Assembly: GCF_000293785.1 (NCBI RefSeq)
Contig: NZ_AKZI01000008.1
Coordinates: 123,344 to 187,343, forward strand
Reading direction: 5' to 3'
Length of the DNA stretch: 64,000 nucleotides
Origin: Rhodovulum sp. PH10
Lineage (GTDB): Bacteria > Pseudomonadota > Alphaproteobacteria > Rhizobiales > Xanthobacteraceae
Below are positions 1 through 7,518 of the stretch, in pieces (position 1 is the stretch's first letter; every line of letters begins with the position of its first letter). The notes under the pieces were generated by a model, which was given only the letters and a program-made list of their open reading frames with translations, did no database searches and was not told where the DNA came from. A program made the position numbers and the translations under genes.

Positions 1-2
1 AT

Positions 3-377
3 CTGGTGGGAAAGGGCGAGATCGCGCGGGGGCGGGCCTATCTCGAGCAGGCGCGACAGGCGAGCGCCGTGCTGCCGCTGCCGCTGGCGTGGTCGCTGTT
101 TCTCGCCGCCTATCTGCAGGACGATCTCGACACCGCCGCCCTGTGCGCCGACCAGATGACGGACGACTTCGAGTACAATCTGGTCAGCCGTGCGCTGCTG
201 GCCGGCGCCCGCAACCAGGCCGAGACCGCTCGGCGGATGATCGCCCGGCTGCACGCCAAGAACCCCGACTGGGCCGCCGACCCGCGCGGGCATCTGGCGC
301 GGATCATCCCGTCCGAGGCGATCCTCGAGCGACTGTCGAAGGACTTGATGCGGCTGAACGCGCTGGCCTCGAACTGA
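3..377 (+). CDS. C-terminal part of a helical-repeat (TPR-like) protein, cut by the window edge
   Basis: The reading frame is open back to the left edge, so this is the last ~125 residues of a longer protein. The visible part is Ala/Arg/Leu-rich amphipathic helix. It contains a repeat-like unit (AETARRMIARLHAKNPDW) resembling the final TPR helices of adenylate-cyclase/TPR or transcriptional-regulator/TPR proteins, and it ends LNALASN. No catalytic motif is visible, so the function is unknown. It converges with the ABC-F gene, with about 70 bp between the two stop codons. Confidence 0.5.
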   Translation: MVGKGEIARGRAYLEQARQASAVLPLPLAWSLFLAAYLQDDLDTAALCADQMTDDFEYNLVSRALLAGARNQAETARRMIARLHAKNPDWAADPRGHLARIIPSEAILERLSKDLMRLNALASN

Positions 378-447
378 CGGCGCGGGCGAGGAACGGGGCA
401 CCAGCGAGGCGACGAGCGGCGACGAAGAGGCGACGGAGGAGGGGCGG

Positions 448-2265
448 TCAGCGCCCCTCGATCTCCTCGCGCAGAATCTCGAGCTCGAGCCAGCGCTCCT
501 CGGCGGTCGCGAGCTCCGTCTCGGCGCTCGCAGCATCCGCCGAAATTTCGTCGAACGCCGCGCGGTCGCGCGAATAGAGCGACGGGTCGGCGAGCTTCTC
601 GTGCAACGCCGCGATTTTCTTCTGCAGCTCGGCCATCCGCTTCGGCAGCGTCTCGAGCGCGTGCTTCTCGTTGAAGCCGAGCCGGCGCTTGGCCGCCTTC
701 GGCTCCTGATCACGAACCGCCTTCGGCTCCGGTGGCTCGTCCTTGGTGGCCTTGCCGGCGGTCGAGCGAGAGAGATCCCGGCCGCGCTGGGCCAGCATGT
801 CGGTATAGCCGCCGGCATATTCGGTCCAGCGGCCGTCGCCCTCCGGCACGATCACCGCATTGACGATGCGGTCGAGAAAGTCGCGGTCGTGGCTGATCAG
901 CAGCACGGTGCCGGAATAGTCCGCAAGCGTCTCCTCGAGCACGTCGAGCGTGTCGAGGTCGAGATCGTTGGTCGGCTCGTCGAGGATCAACAGGTTCGAG
1001 GGCTTTGCCAGCGCCCGCGCCAGCATCAGCCGGCCGCGCTCGCCGCCCGACAGCGCGCCGACCGGCGTGCGGGCCTGCTCGGGGGCGAACAAAAAATCCT
1101 TCATGTAGCCGATCACGTGGCGCGGCTTGCCGCCGACCGTCACGCTGTCGCCGCGCCCGCCGGTCAGCGTCGCCGCGACGGTGGCGTTCGGATCGAGGCT
1201 TTCGCGGGTCTGCTCGAGGGTCGCGACCTCGAGATTGGTGCCGAGCTTCAGGCTTCCCTCGTCGGGCGCGAGCGTGCCGGTGAGGAGCGACAGGAGCGTC
1301 GTCTTGCCGGTGCCGTTGGGGCCGACGATGCCGATGCGGTCGCCTCGCCGCACGCGGGTGGAGAAGTCTTTCACGATCGGCCGGCCGTCGTACGCCTTGG
1401 ACAGTCCGTCCGCCTCGATCACCAGCGCGCCGGAATTGTCCGCTTGCGCGGCGGTGAGCGCGACGCTGCCGGCGGCGCCGCGAAACTCGCGCCGCGCCCG
1501 GCGCAAATCCTCCAGCTCGCCGACCCGGCGCATGTTGCGCTTGCGGCGCGCGGTGACGCCGTAGCGCATCCAGTGCTCCTCGGCGACGATTTTTCGGTCG
1601 AGCTTGTGCTGCTCGCGCTCCTCCTCGGCGAGGATTTCGTCACGCCAGGTCTCGAAGGCGTCGAAGCCGCGCTCGATCCGCCGCAGCGTGCCGCGGTCGA
1701 GCCACACGGTGACGCGCGACAGGCCGGCGAGGAAGCGCCGGTCGTGGCTGATCATCACCATCGCCGCGCTCGAGCTTTTCAGCGTGTCCTCGAGCCATTC
1801 GATCACCGGCAGGTCGAGATGGTTGGTCGGCTCGTCGAGCAGCAGGATGTCGGGCTCGGGCGCCAGCGCGCGGGCGAGCGCGGCGCGGCGCGTCTCGCCG
1901 CCGGAGAGCGTCGCGGGGTCCTCCTCGCCGGTCAGTCCGAGCTGCTCCAGCAGAAAGCGCGCGCGGTGCGGGTCGTCGCCCGGGCCGAGCCCGGCCTCGA
2001 CATAGGCGAGCGTGGTGGCGGCGCCGGAGAAATCGGGTTCTTGGGGGAGGTAACGGACGGTCGCGCCCGGCTGCACGAAGCGGCTGCCGTGGTCGGCCTC
2101 GATCTGGCCGGCGGCGATCTTCAGCAGCGTCGATTTGCCGGAGCCGTTGCGCCCGACCAGGCACACGCGCTCGCCGGCGCCGACGGTGAGCTCCACGCCG
2201 TCGAGCAGCGGCCGGCCGCCGAAGCCGAGGCCGATGTTTTTCAGCTGAAGGAGCGGCGGCGCCAT
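448..2265 (-). CDS. uup: ABC-F family ATPase, Uup type
   Basis: A 605-residue soluble protein with two ABC ATPase domains and no membrane segments, which is the ABC-F layout. The first Walker A is GRNGSGKST near residue 37, with signature LSGGE and Walker B LLLDEPTNHLDLP. The second Walker A is GPNGTGKTT near residue 325, with LSGGERGR and LILDEPTNDLDLD. A charged coiled-coil tail (about residues 520-605) is the Uup hallmark. ABC-F proteins act on the ribosome or on replication intermediates. The start is the ATG at 2265, which overlaps by one base the stop of the upstream DUF188 gene (TGATG), so translational coupling is likely. An open frame continues upstream to 2982 but is the shadow of the DUF188 gene and the leader. 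Confidence 0.93.
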   Translation of the reverse strand: MAPPLLQLKNIGLGFGGRPLLDGVELTVGAGERVCLVGRNGSGKSTLLKIAAGQIEADHGSRFVQPGATVRYLPQEPDFSGAATTLAYVEAGLGPGDDPHRARFLLEQLGLTGEEDPATLSGGETRRAALARALAPEPDILLLDEPTNHLDLPVIEWLEDTLKSSSAAMVMISHDRRFLAGLSRVTVWLDRGTLRRIERGFDAFETWRDEILAEEEREQHKLDRKIVAEEHWMRYGVTARRKRNMRRVGELEDLRRARREFRGAAGSVALTAAQADNSGALVIEADGLSKAYDGRPIVKDFSTRVRRGDRIGIVGPNGTGKTTLLSLLTGTLAPDEGSLKLGTNLEVATLEQTRESLDPNATVAATLTGGRGDSVTVGGKPRHVIGYMKDFLFAPEQARTPVGALSGGERGRLMLARALAKPSNLLILDEPTNDLDLDTLDVLEETLADYSGTVLLISHDRDFLDRIVNAVIVPEGDGRWTEYAGGYTDMLAQRGRDLSRSTAGKATKDEPPEPKAVRDQEPKAAKRRLGFNEKHALETLPKRMAELQKKIAALHEKLADPSLYSRDRAAFDEISADAASAETELATAEERWLELEILREEIEGR

Positions 2266-2756
2266 CACACGCCCGCCCTGGTGCGCAGGGAGCGGCGCAC
2301 CACCGTCTCGAGCGATTGGAGGAAGGCCGAGCGGTCGCGCGGCGCGAACGGTTTTGGGCCGGACGTCTCGTGGCCGGCCGAGCGCAGGTCGGTCATCAGG
2401 TCGCGCACCGCGCGGGCCATGCCGATCTCGGCCTCGGTCAGGATCTTTCCGGTCGGCGAGACCACGGTGGCGCCGGCCTTCACGCAGCGGTCGGCGAGCG
2501 GGATGTCGGCGGTGATCACCACGTCGCCCGGTCTCGCCCGTTCGGCGATCACGTCGTCGGCGGCGTCGAGGCCGGGACCGGCGGCGATCCGCTCGATCGA
2601 CGGGTCCTGCGGCACGCGGATGAAGCCCGCCGCCACCACCGTCACCGGCACGCCGTGGCGGGCGGCGACACGAAACACCTCGTCCTTCACCGGGCAGGCG
2701 TCGGCGTCGACAAGAATGCGGATCGTTTCGGCAGGGGCGTCGGAAGGTTCGGTCAT
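2265..2756 (-). CDS. YaiI/YqxD (DUF188) family protein
   Basis: A 163-residue protein with the DUF188 signature: IRILVDADACPVKDEV near the N terminus, a DVVITADIPLADRCV segment and a conserved AG.VVSPTGK stretch. The acidic residues resemble a PIN/NYN-like nuclease fold, but no activity is established for the family. ATG 2756 is preferred over the in-frame ATG at 2792 because the family begins close to the ILVDADACP strand. Its stop overlaps the start of the ABC-F gene, so the two form a two-gene operon. Confidence 0.88.
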   Translation of the reverse strand: MTEPSDAPAETIRILVDADACPVKDEVFRVAARHGVPVTVVAAGFIRVPQDPSIERIAAGPGLDAADDVIAERARPGDVVITADIPLADRCVKAGATVVSPTGKILTEAEIGMARAVRDLMTDLRSAGHETSGPKPFAPRDRSAFLQSLETVVRRSLRTRAGV

Positions 2757-2846
2757 GGCGCCGCGATAGCGGGTTTTTGCAATGGGCGCCACCCGGCGGG
2801 GCAGGGGACGCGGCAGGGGACGCGGCTCGGCAGGACGTCGATATGC

Positions 2847-2874
2847 GAAGGGCTGCCCGCGAGGGCAGCCCTTC
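2847..2874 (-). terminator. 12-bp perfect hairpin, terminator or attenuator candidate
   Basis: GAAGGGCTGCCC (2847-2858) and its exact complement (2863-2874) flank a 4-nt loop. It lies about 40 nt after the stop of the 24-codon ORF and about 90 nt before the DUF188 start. There is no U-run behind it, so it is weaker than a classical intrinsic terminator. Its position would suit attenuation of the DUF188-uup operon or the end of a short leader RNA. Confidence 0.5.
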
Positions 2875-2915
2875 CATTGTCGAGCCGGGTCCGGCGAGGG
2901 ACCTGGAACGCCGCC

Positions 2916-2990
2916 TCAGGCGACGCAAACCTCGGCAGAGGCGAGAATCCAGGTCGTGACCGCCGGCCGCGGCGAAAGACAATGAGACAC
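2916..2990 (-). CDS. 24-residue leader peptide ORF
   Basis: A GTG-started ORF encoding 24 residues beginning MSHCLSPRP and ending AEVCVA, then TGA. AGGAGG lies 7 nt upstream of the GTG, inside a much longer complement of the 16S 3' end. I do not recognise the peptide. It has two Cys and one Trp but no run of one amino acid, so a classical amino-acid attenuator peptide is not evident. Its reality rests on the Shine-Dalgarno match and spacing and on the hairpin behind it. The competing frame starting at 3028 overlaps it. Confidence 0.45.
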   Translation of the reverse strand: MSHCLSPRPAVTTWILASAEVCVA

Positions 2991-2991
2991 T

Positions 2992-3005
2992 GGATCACCT
3001 CCTTT
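2992..3005 (-). promoter_or_regulatory. Extended Shine-Dalgarno, AAAGGAGGTGATCC
   Basis: The minus strand reads AAAGGAGGTGATCC, complementary over its whole length to the 3' end of bacterial 16S rRNA; the match extends to 17 nt counting flanking bases. Ordinary Shine-Dalgarno elements in this window pair over 4-6 nt. It sits 1 nt before the GTG of the 24-codon ORF, with the AGGAGG core at the normal 7-nt spacing. Confidence 0.75.
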
Positions 3006-3126
3006 CGGTTGTTGACGATGGTTCGCATGTAGGTGCGCCGCGGCGAAATGGAAGGGCGCGGCAGCGGCGGCTTTCGCGGAGGTATTTTTGCGCCGTCTCG
3101 GCGGCCCGGCGGGGGCGGCGATACGC

Positions 3127-4509
3127 TCAGGGGCGGACCAGCGCGGCGGCGCTGCGATTGCCGGCGTTCGGCGCGCGGCGGGCCATCCGCACCAAAACGT
3201 CCTCGATCGGGTTGCGGGTCCAGGCGCGGGTCACGTAGTCGCGGTGGCGGATGCCCTCGCCGGTGGCGAGGAAGGCGACCGTGCCGGGCGTGAGCGGGCC
3301 GTCGAGCTCGCGCGCGACGCGGATGCCGCGGCTGCTCAGCATGCGGGCGAGCTCGTCGTCGCGCCGTTTTGTGTAATGGGTGTAGGCGCTGACGAAGAAG
3401 GCGTTGCGGTGCTTGCCGATCCAGGAGGCGAACTTGTCGAGCTCGCCATAGAGCGCGTCGAGCAGCAGCACGCCGCGGATGCGGTTGCCGAGCCCGCCGA
3501 CATGCAGGCTCCAGGCGGTCGGGACATAGCCGCCGCTGTAGCCGACCACCACCACTGGCATGCGGGAAAAGAGCTTCTCGGTGTCGGGGTCGCCATAGAG
3601 GCGGGCGAGCCGGCCGGCGGACTCGTTCAGAAAGCGGGAAAACCCGCCGGGCTCCCAGAACTTTCCGGCGGAGGAATCGGCGGCGTCGACCGCGAGCTGG
3701 GGGGCGAGCAGCACGGCATTGACGCCGGATTCCGAAATCTGCTCCGGCACCAGCTGGCGGTCGCGCACGTCGCGGGAAAGCGTCGCGCCGTGGCCGTGGA
3801 AGAACACCACGATCACCCCCGGCCGGTGCGGATCGAAGCCGCGCGGGATGTGCATCAGCACGCGGTCGTCGCGATAGCGCGCGGCCTGCCAGCGCGAGCG
3901 CCCGCCGGTGCCCGAGCGTGGGTTGCGCCCGTCATAGGGGAAGGCCGAGTTGTCGAAGGCGATCAGCTCGGTGCGCGCCTTTTGCGGGGTGCCGAGATGG
4001 ACGGCGGGATCGGGCGCGAGCGAGGCGGTGCGAACCGAGCCCGGCGGCAGCCCCTCGGTCGTCTCCGGAGAAGCGTCCGGCGCCTGCGTGCCCTTGCGGG
4101 GCGATGCAAAGAGGCTCGCGACAGGGAAGCGCTGCGCAAAAGGTGTCCCGTCGGCGGAGGCGACGCGGGCCGAGGGGCGGGCATGCGCCGCCAAACGGTC
4201 GGCCTTGGCGATGCCGCCGCCGCGGACCAGCCCGCGCGGCACCAGCCGGTCGGCTTTTTGCGAAAGCGTGGACGGAGATGCCGGGGCGTCGGAGGCCGAG
4301 GGGGGCGTGCTCTTGGCGCCGTCGGTGACGCAGCCCTGCACCGTCAGCAGGCCGAGCGCGGCCATTGTCGCGAGCGGGACCACCAGCCGGAGGATGCGGC
4401 GGCCGACCGGGCGCCGGCGTGGCGGCAGCCACACGCCGCCGCCCAGGCGTGCGGGCAGAAAATCCCCCTCGCCGTTCGAACCGGCTGTCGAGCAGGCCTG
4501 CGAGCCCAT
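3127..4509 (-). CDS. Lipoprotein-type alpha/beta hydrolase
   Basis: About 460 residues. A basic n-region and a hydrophobic stretch (about residues 40-59) lead to a lipobox-like LTVQGC, so C60 would be lipidated. A low-complexity linker follows, then an alpha/beta hydrolase fold: VIVVFFHGHGATLS (oxyanion-hole HG), VVVVGYSGGY with the nucleophile elbow near residue 323, and VLLLDALYGE after it. The elbow is GYSGG. No family-specific substrate can be inferred. ATG 4509 is chosen for GGAG 11 nt upstream; GTG 4434 would give a more conventional signal peptide and a 435-residue product, so the start is uncertain. It appears monocistronic. Confidence 0.7.
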   Translation of the reverse strand: MGSQACSTAGSNGEGDFLPARLGGGVWLPPRRRPVGRRILRLVVPLATMAALGLLTVQGCVTDGAKSTPPSASDAPASPSTLSQKADRLVPRGLVRGGGIAKADRLAAHARPSARVASADGTPFAQRFPVASLFASPRKGTQAPDASPETTEGLPPGSVRTASLAPDPAVHLGTPQKARTELIAFDNSAFPYDGRNPRSGTGGRSRWQAARYRDDRVLMHIPRGFDPHRPGVIVVFFHGHGATLSRDVRDRQLVPEQISESGVNAVLLAPQLAVDAADSSAGKFWEPGGFSRFLNESAGRLARLYGDPDTEKLFSRMPVVVVGYSGGYVPTAWSLHVGGLGNRIRGVLLLDALYGELDKFASWIGKHRNAFFVSAYTHYTKRRDDELARMLSSRGIRVARELDGPLTPGTVAFLATGEGIRHRDYVTRAWTRNPIEDVLVRMARRAPNAGNRSAAALVRP

Positions 4510-4861
4510 TCCCCACGCTGCTCCGATCGTGCATGCCGGCGCGATCTGCGCCGGGAGCGCGGAAAACCCTGTGACGTGTCGAGCCGATATTCCCCACTTG
4601 CGCGCGCAGTGAAGACATCGGAATGTGTCGTCTCGAGGGAGACGCGCCCATTTCGGTGCCGGTTCCGAGCCGGCCTCGGAACGGCCCGGTCTCGCCCGCT
4701 TCGTCCCCCGTCGCAGTCTGCCGGCAAAGCATTGTCCGATCCTTAACCCTAACGGGCCCATAAAAGAGACTTGCACGGCTCCCGGTGGATCGCGTTACAG
4801 TTCCGCTCGCAATGCGGTGCCGAGGAACCGTTAGAGGGGACCGTTCGCGGGGACCGTTCGG

Positions 4862-6271
4862 ATGATCGCAGCGGAATCGGAAGGCCCGCCAGCCGGCGGG
4901 ACGGAGGTGCCGCCGCGTCCGGACCGGCAGGCGGCACCCGGCAAGGCCACGGGCAAAAACACCGGGCGCGGCGTCTCGGCCGCCACCGCGACCGCCATCG
5001 TGGTGGCCGACATGGTCGGCGTCGGCGTTTTTACGAGCCTCGGCTTTCAGGTCGCGGACATCCCGTCGGCCTTCTCGATCCTGCTTCTGTGGCTGGTCGG
5101 CGGCTTCGTCGCGCTGTGCGGGGTGTTCTGCTACAGCGAGCTGGCGGCGATGTTCCCGCGCTCGAGCGGCGAGTACAATTATCTGCGCCGCGCGTTTCAT
5201 CCTGCCCTCGGCTTCCTCGCCGGCTGGCTGTCGGCGACGGTGGGCTTCGCCGCACCGGTGGCGCTCGCGGCGATAGCGTTCGGCGAATACGCCCAGGCGG
5301 TGGCGCCCGGCGCCGTGCCGCCGCTGGTGCTGGGGCTCGGCCTCACCTGGATCGTGTCGCTGATCGCGCTGACCGGCCTGCGCAATTCGAGCCTCTTTCA
5401 GTCCGCCGGCACCATTCTGAAGGTCGCGCTGATCGTCGCCTTCATCGTCGCCGGCCTCGCCTTCGGCACGCCGCAAAACATCTCGTTCGCGCCGAGCATG
5501 GCCGATCTCTCTCACGTCACCGGCGCGCCGTTCGCGATCGGCCTCGTGTTCGTGATGTACGCCTATTCCGGCTGGAACGCCGCGACCTACATCGTCGGCG
5601 AGATGGACGATCCGCAGCGCAGCGTGCCGCGCTCGCTGCTCACCGGCACGCTGATCGTGATCGCGCTCTATGTCGCGCTCAACGCGCTGTTTCTCTACAC
5701 CACGCCGATCGCGGCGATGGCCGGCCAGCTCGACGTCGCGGCGGTCGCCGGCACCCATATTTTCGGCGAGGCGGGCGGCCGGGTGGTCGGCGCGCTGATC
5801 TGTATCGGCCTCGTCTCATCGGTGAGCGCGATGATGTGGATCGGCCCGCGCGTCGCGATGGTGATGGGCGAGGATTTGCCGGCGCTGCGGTTCTTCTCGC
5901 GCACCTCGGCGGGCGGCGTGCCGGTCGCGGCGATCCTGTTTCAGCTCGCGATGTCCAACTTGATGCTGCTCACCCAGAGCTTCGAGGCGGTGCTCGACTT
6001 CATCCAGTTCTCGCTGATCGCCTGCTCGTTCATCGCCGTGGTCGGCGTGATCAAGCTGCGCATCACCCGGCCCGACCTGCCGCGGCCCTACAGGGCCTGG
6101 GGCTTTCCGGTGACGCCGATCGTGTTTCTCGCCGTCACCGGCTTCATGATGTACCACCTCGTCACCAGCCGGCCGACCCAGGCGCTGATCGGGATCCTGT
6201 TCATGGCCTCCGGGCTTCTCCTCTACGCGCTGTCGCGAACCCGGGCGCCGGTCCCGGCCACCTCCAACTGA
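4862..6271 (+). CDS. APC superfamily amino acid permease
   Basis: A 469-residue integral membrane protein with about 12 hydrophobic segments. The first helix carries VVADMVGVGVFTSLGF, the glycine-rich helix-1 motif of amino acid-polyamine-organocation transporters. Further features are CYSELAAMFPRSSGEYNYLRRAF after helix 2 and YSGWNAATYIVGEMDDPQRSVPRSL, the conserved APC loop. It resembles basic or neutral amino acid permeases of the YfnA/LAT type, but the substrate cannot be read from sequence. A 40-residue hydrophilic N-terminal extension precedes helix 1. A weak sigma70-like pair (TTGCAC at 4771, GTTACA at 4794, 17-bp spacer) lies upstream. The secreted protein gene starts 10 bp after it. 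Confidence 0.88.
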   Translation: MIAAESEGPPAGGTEVPPRPDRQAAPGKATGKNTGRGVSAATATAIVVADMVGVGVFTSLGFQVADIPSAFSILLLWLVGGFVALCGVFCYSELAAMFPRSSGEYNYLRRAFHPALGFLAGWLSATVGFAAPVALAAIAFGEYAQAVAPGAVPPLVLGLGLTWIVSLIALTGLRNSSLFQSAGTILKVALIVAFIVAGLAFGTPQNISFAPSMADLSHVTGAPFAIGLVFVMYAYSGWNAATYIVGEMDDPQRSVPRSLLTGTLIVIALYVALNALFLYTTPIAAMAGQLDVAAVAGTHIFGEAGGRVVGALICIGLVSSVSAMMWIGPRVAMVMGEDLPALRFFSRTSAGGVPVAAILFQLAMSNLMLLTQSFEAVLDFIQFSLIACSFIAVVGVIKLRITRPDLPRPYRAWGFPVTPIVFLAVTGFMMYHLVTSRPTQALIGILFMASGLLLYALSRTRAPVPATSN

Positions 6272-6281
6272 GCGAGCGACC

Positions 6282-7394
6282 ATGCCCGTCGTAAAAATGC
6301 TCGCCGCGGCGGCCGCGGCCCTGCTGCTTCTCGTCGCCGCGCCCGCCGTGCGGGCGGCCGACACCGCGAGCGCGAACGACACCGCTCGCGTGCTCGCCGG
6401 TCTCGCCCCGGACGCCGGCTCGCCGCTCGCCCCGCTGACGAAGACGGCCGCCTGGCAACAACACGCGAGAGCGTTCGATGCGGCGTTCGGGCGGCTCGAG
6501 CGGCGGCAGCTGGAAAAAATCCGGGCGTGGTCGAAGGCGCATCTGACCCGCCAAAAGCCGACGCTGTTCTACATGTTCAGCGGCCCGGACTTCCTCTATG
6601 CCGACGCCTTCTTTCCGAACGCGGAGACCTATGTTCTGAGCGGGCTCGAGCCGGTCGGTGCGGTGCCCGATCTGGCCGATCTGCCGCGCGGCACGCTCGG
6701 CGGCGAGCTGCGCCAGCTGCAAGGCTCGCTCGACTCGATCCTCGCCTACAGCTTCTTCGTCACCAAGAAGATGAAGACCAATCTCCGCGCCGGCCGGATC
6801 ACCGGCACGCTGCCGGTGATTTACGTGTTTCTCGCCCGCACCGGGCACACGGTGCGCTCGGTCGAGCGGGTCGCGCTCGCGGCCGACGGCACGGTGCGCC
6901 CCGACGACGAGACGGTGCGGAAATCCGGCGCGCACGGCGTCAAGATCGTCTTCTCCGGGCCGGACCAGAAGCCGCGTACGCTCTTTTACTTCACCACCGA
7001 TCTTTCCGACCGCAGCGTGGAGACGAGCGGCTTCCTCGCCTTCTGCCGCACGCTGGCGCCGGCCGACGGCTTCGTGAAGAGCGCGTCCTACCTGCTGCAT
7101 TCCGGCTCGTTCTCGACGGTGCGGAAATTCCTGCTCGCAGAGACGGCGACCATGGTGCAGGACGATTCCGGCATCCCGCTCGCGCATTACGATGCCGGCA
7201 CCTGGGAGCTCGCGCCGTTCGGCCGCTATCTCGGGCCGATCGCGCTGTTTCCCGGCCGCTATCAGGCGGGCTATGCGCGCTTGTTCCGCAAGAGCACGCC
7301 GATCGATTTCGGCATCGGCTATCGCTGGCGGCCGAACCAGTCCAACGTTCTGGTCGCGACCCGCAAGACGCCGGAGACCCGCGCGGAGAAATGA
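6282..7394 (+). CDS. Secreted conserved hypothetical protein
   Basis: A 370-residue protein with a clear Sec signal peptide: a basic start, an Ala/Leu core over about residues 7-20, and a probable cleavage after VRA-AD. The mature part has blocks such as TLFYMFSGPDFLYADAFFP, SFFVTKKMKTNL and TLFYFTTDLSD, with no catalytic motif that I recognise. Similar proteins occur as hypotheticals in rhizobia. It starts 10 bp behind the permease stop, so the two are probably co-transcribed, but a functional link is only inferred. Confidence 0.75.
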   Translation: MPVVKMLAAAAAALLLLVAAPAVRAADTASANDTARVLAGLAPDAGSPLAPLTKTAAWQQHARAFDAAFGRLERRQLEKIRAWSKAHLTRQKPTLFYMFSGPDFLYADAFFPNAETYVLSGLEPVGAVPDLADLPRGTLGGELRQLQGSLDSILAYSFFVTKKMKTNLRAGRITGTLPVIYVFLARTGHTVRSVERVALAADGTVRPDDETVRKSGAHGVKIVFSGPDQKPRTLFYFTTDLSDRSVETSGFLAFCRTLAPADGFVKSASYLLHSGSFSTVRKFLLAETATMVQDDSGIPLAHYDAGTWELAPFGRYLGPIALFPGRYQAGYARLFRKSTPIDFGIGYRWRPNQSNVLVATRKTPETRAEK

Positions 7395-7460
7395 GAGCGG
7401 GCCGGCGGGGACGTTAGAAGGTTTTTTGATACCTCCATATTCGAGGGTCGCGGTAATCCT

Positions 7461-7483
7461 TTCTAGACCGGTCCGGCCTAGAA
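7461..7483. promoter_or_regulatory. 23-bp imperfect palindrome upstream of the TadG-like gene
   Basis: The sequence reads TTCTAG-A-CCGG-T-CCGG-C-CTAGAA: two symmetrical arms of 6+4 bp with one mismatched pair and a single central base. It lies 36 bp before the ATG at 7519. A second small palindrome, TTCGATCGAA, follows at 7487-7496. This fits a dimeric regulator site or a 5'-UTR hairpin; the regulator is unknown. Confidence 0.4.
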
Positions 7484-7518
7484 CGTTTCGATCGAAGCAA
7501 TCTCGAATTCGAGTCGAA

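Larger units (their letters stand above)
2757..3126. other. 370-bp gap with a short leader ORF and hairpin
   Basis: This gap lies upstream of the DUF188-uup operon and downstream of the lipoprotein hydrolase, all on the minus strand. It contains a 17-nt match to the 16S rRNA 3' terminus on the plus strand (2990-3006), which on the minus strand is an extended Shine-Dalgarno sequence; a 24-codon ORF with correct spacing to it; and a 12-bp perfect hairpin. An overlapping alternative ORF starts at ATG 3028 (MRTIVNNRKEVIQ...) and reads through the same Shine-Dalgarno in another frame. I see no rRNA gene here. Confidence 0.7.

Noticed and set aside
601..2769. Long antisense open frames (also over ndvA, opgH, urtC, xdhB and others)
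   Set aside because: GC-rich DNA keeps opposite-strand frames open; the translations are Arg/His/Asp/Gln-rich without domains or start signals.
2266..2982. N-terminal extension of the ABC-F frame to 844 residues
   Set aside because: The extension is Arg-rich shadow sequence of the DUF188 gene; the domain starts at the ATG at 2265, which is coupled to the DUF188 stop.
2990..3006. 17-nt match to the 3' end of 16S rRNA on the plus strand
   Set aside because: No further rRNA sequence precedes it; it is better explained as a Shine-Dalgarno complement on the minus strand.
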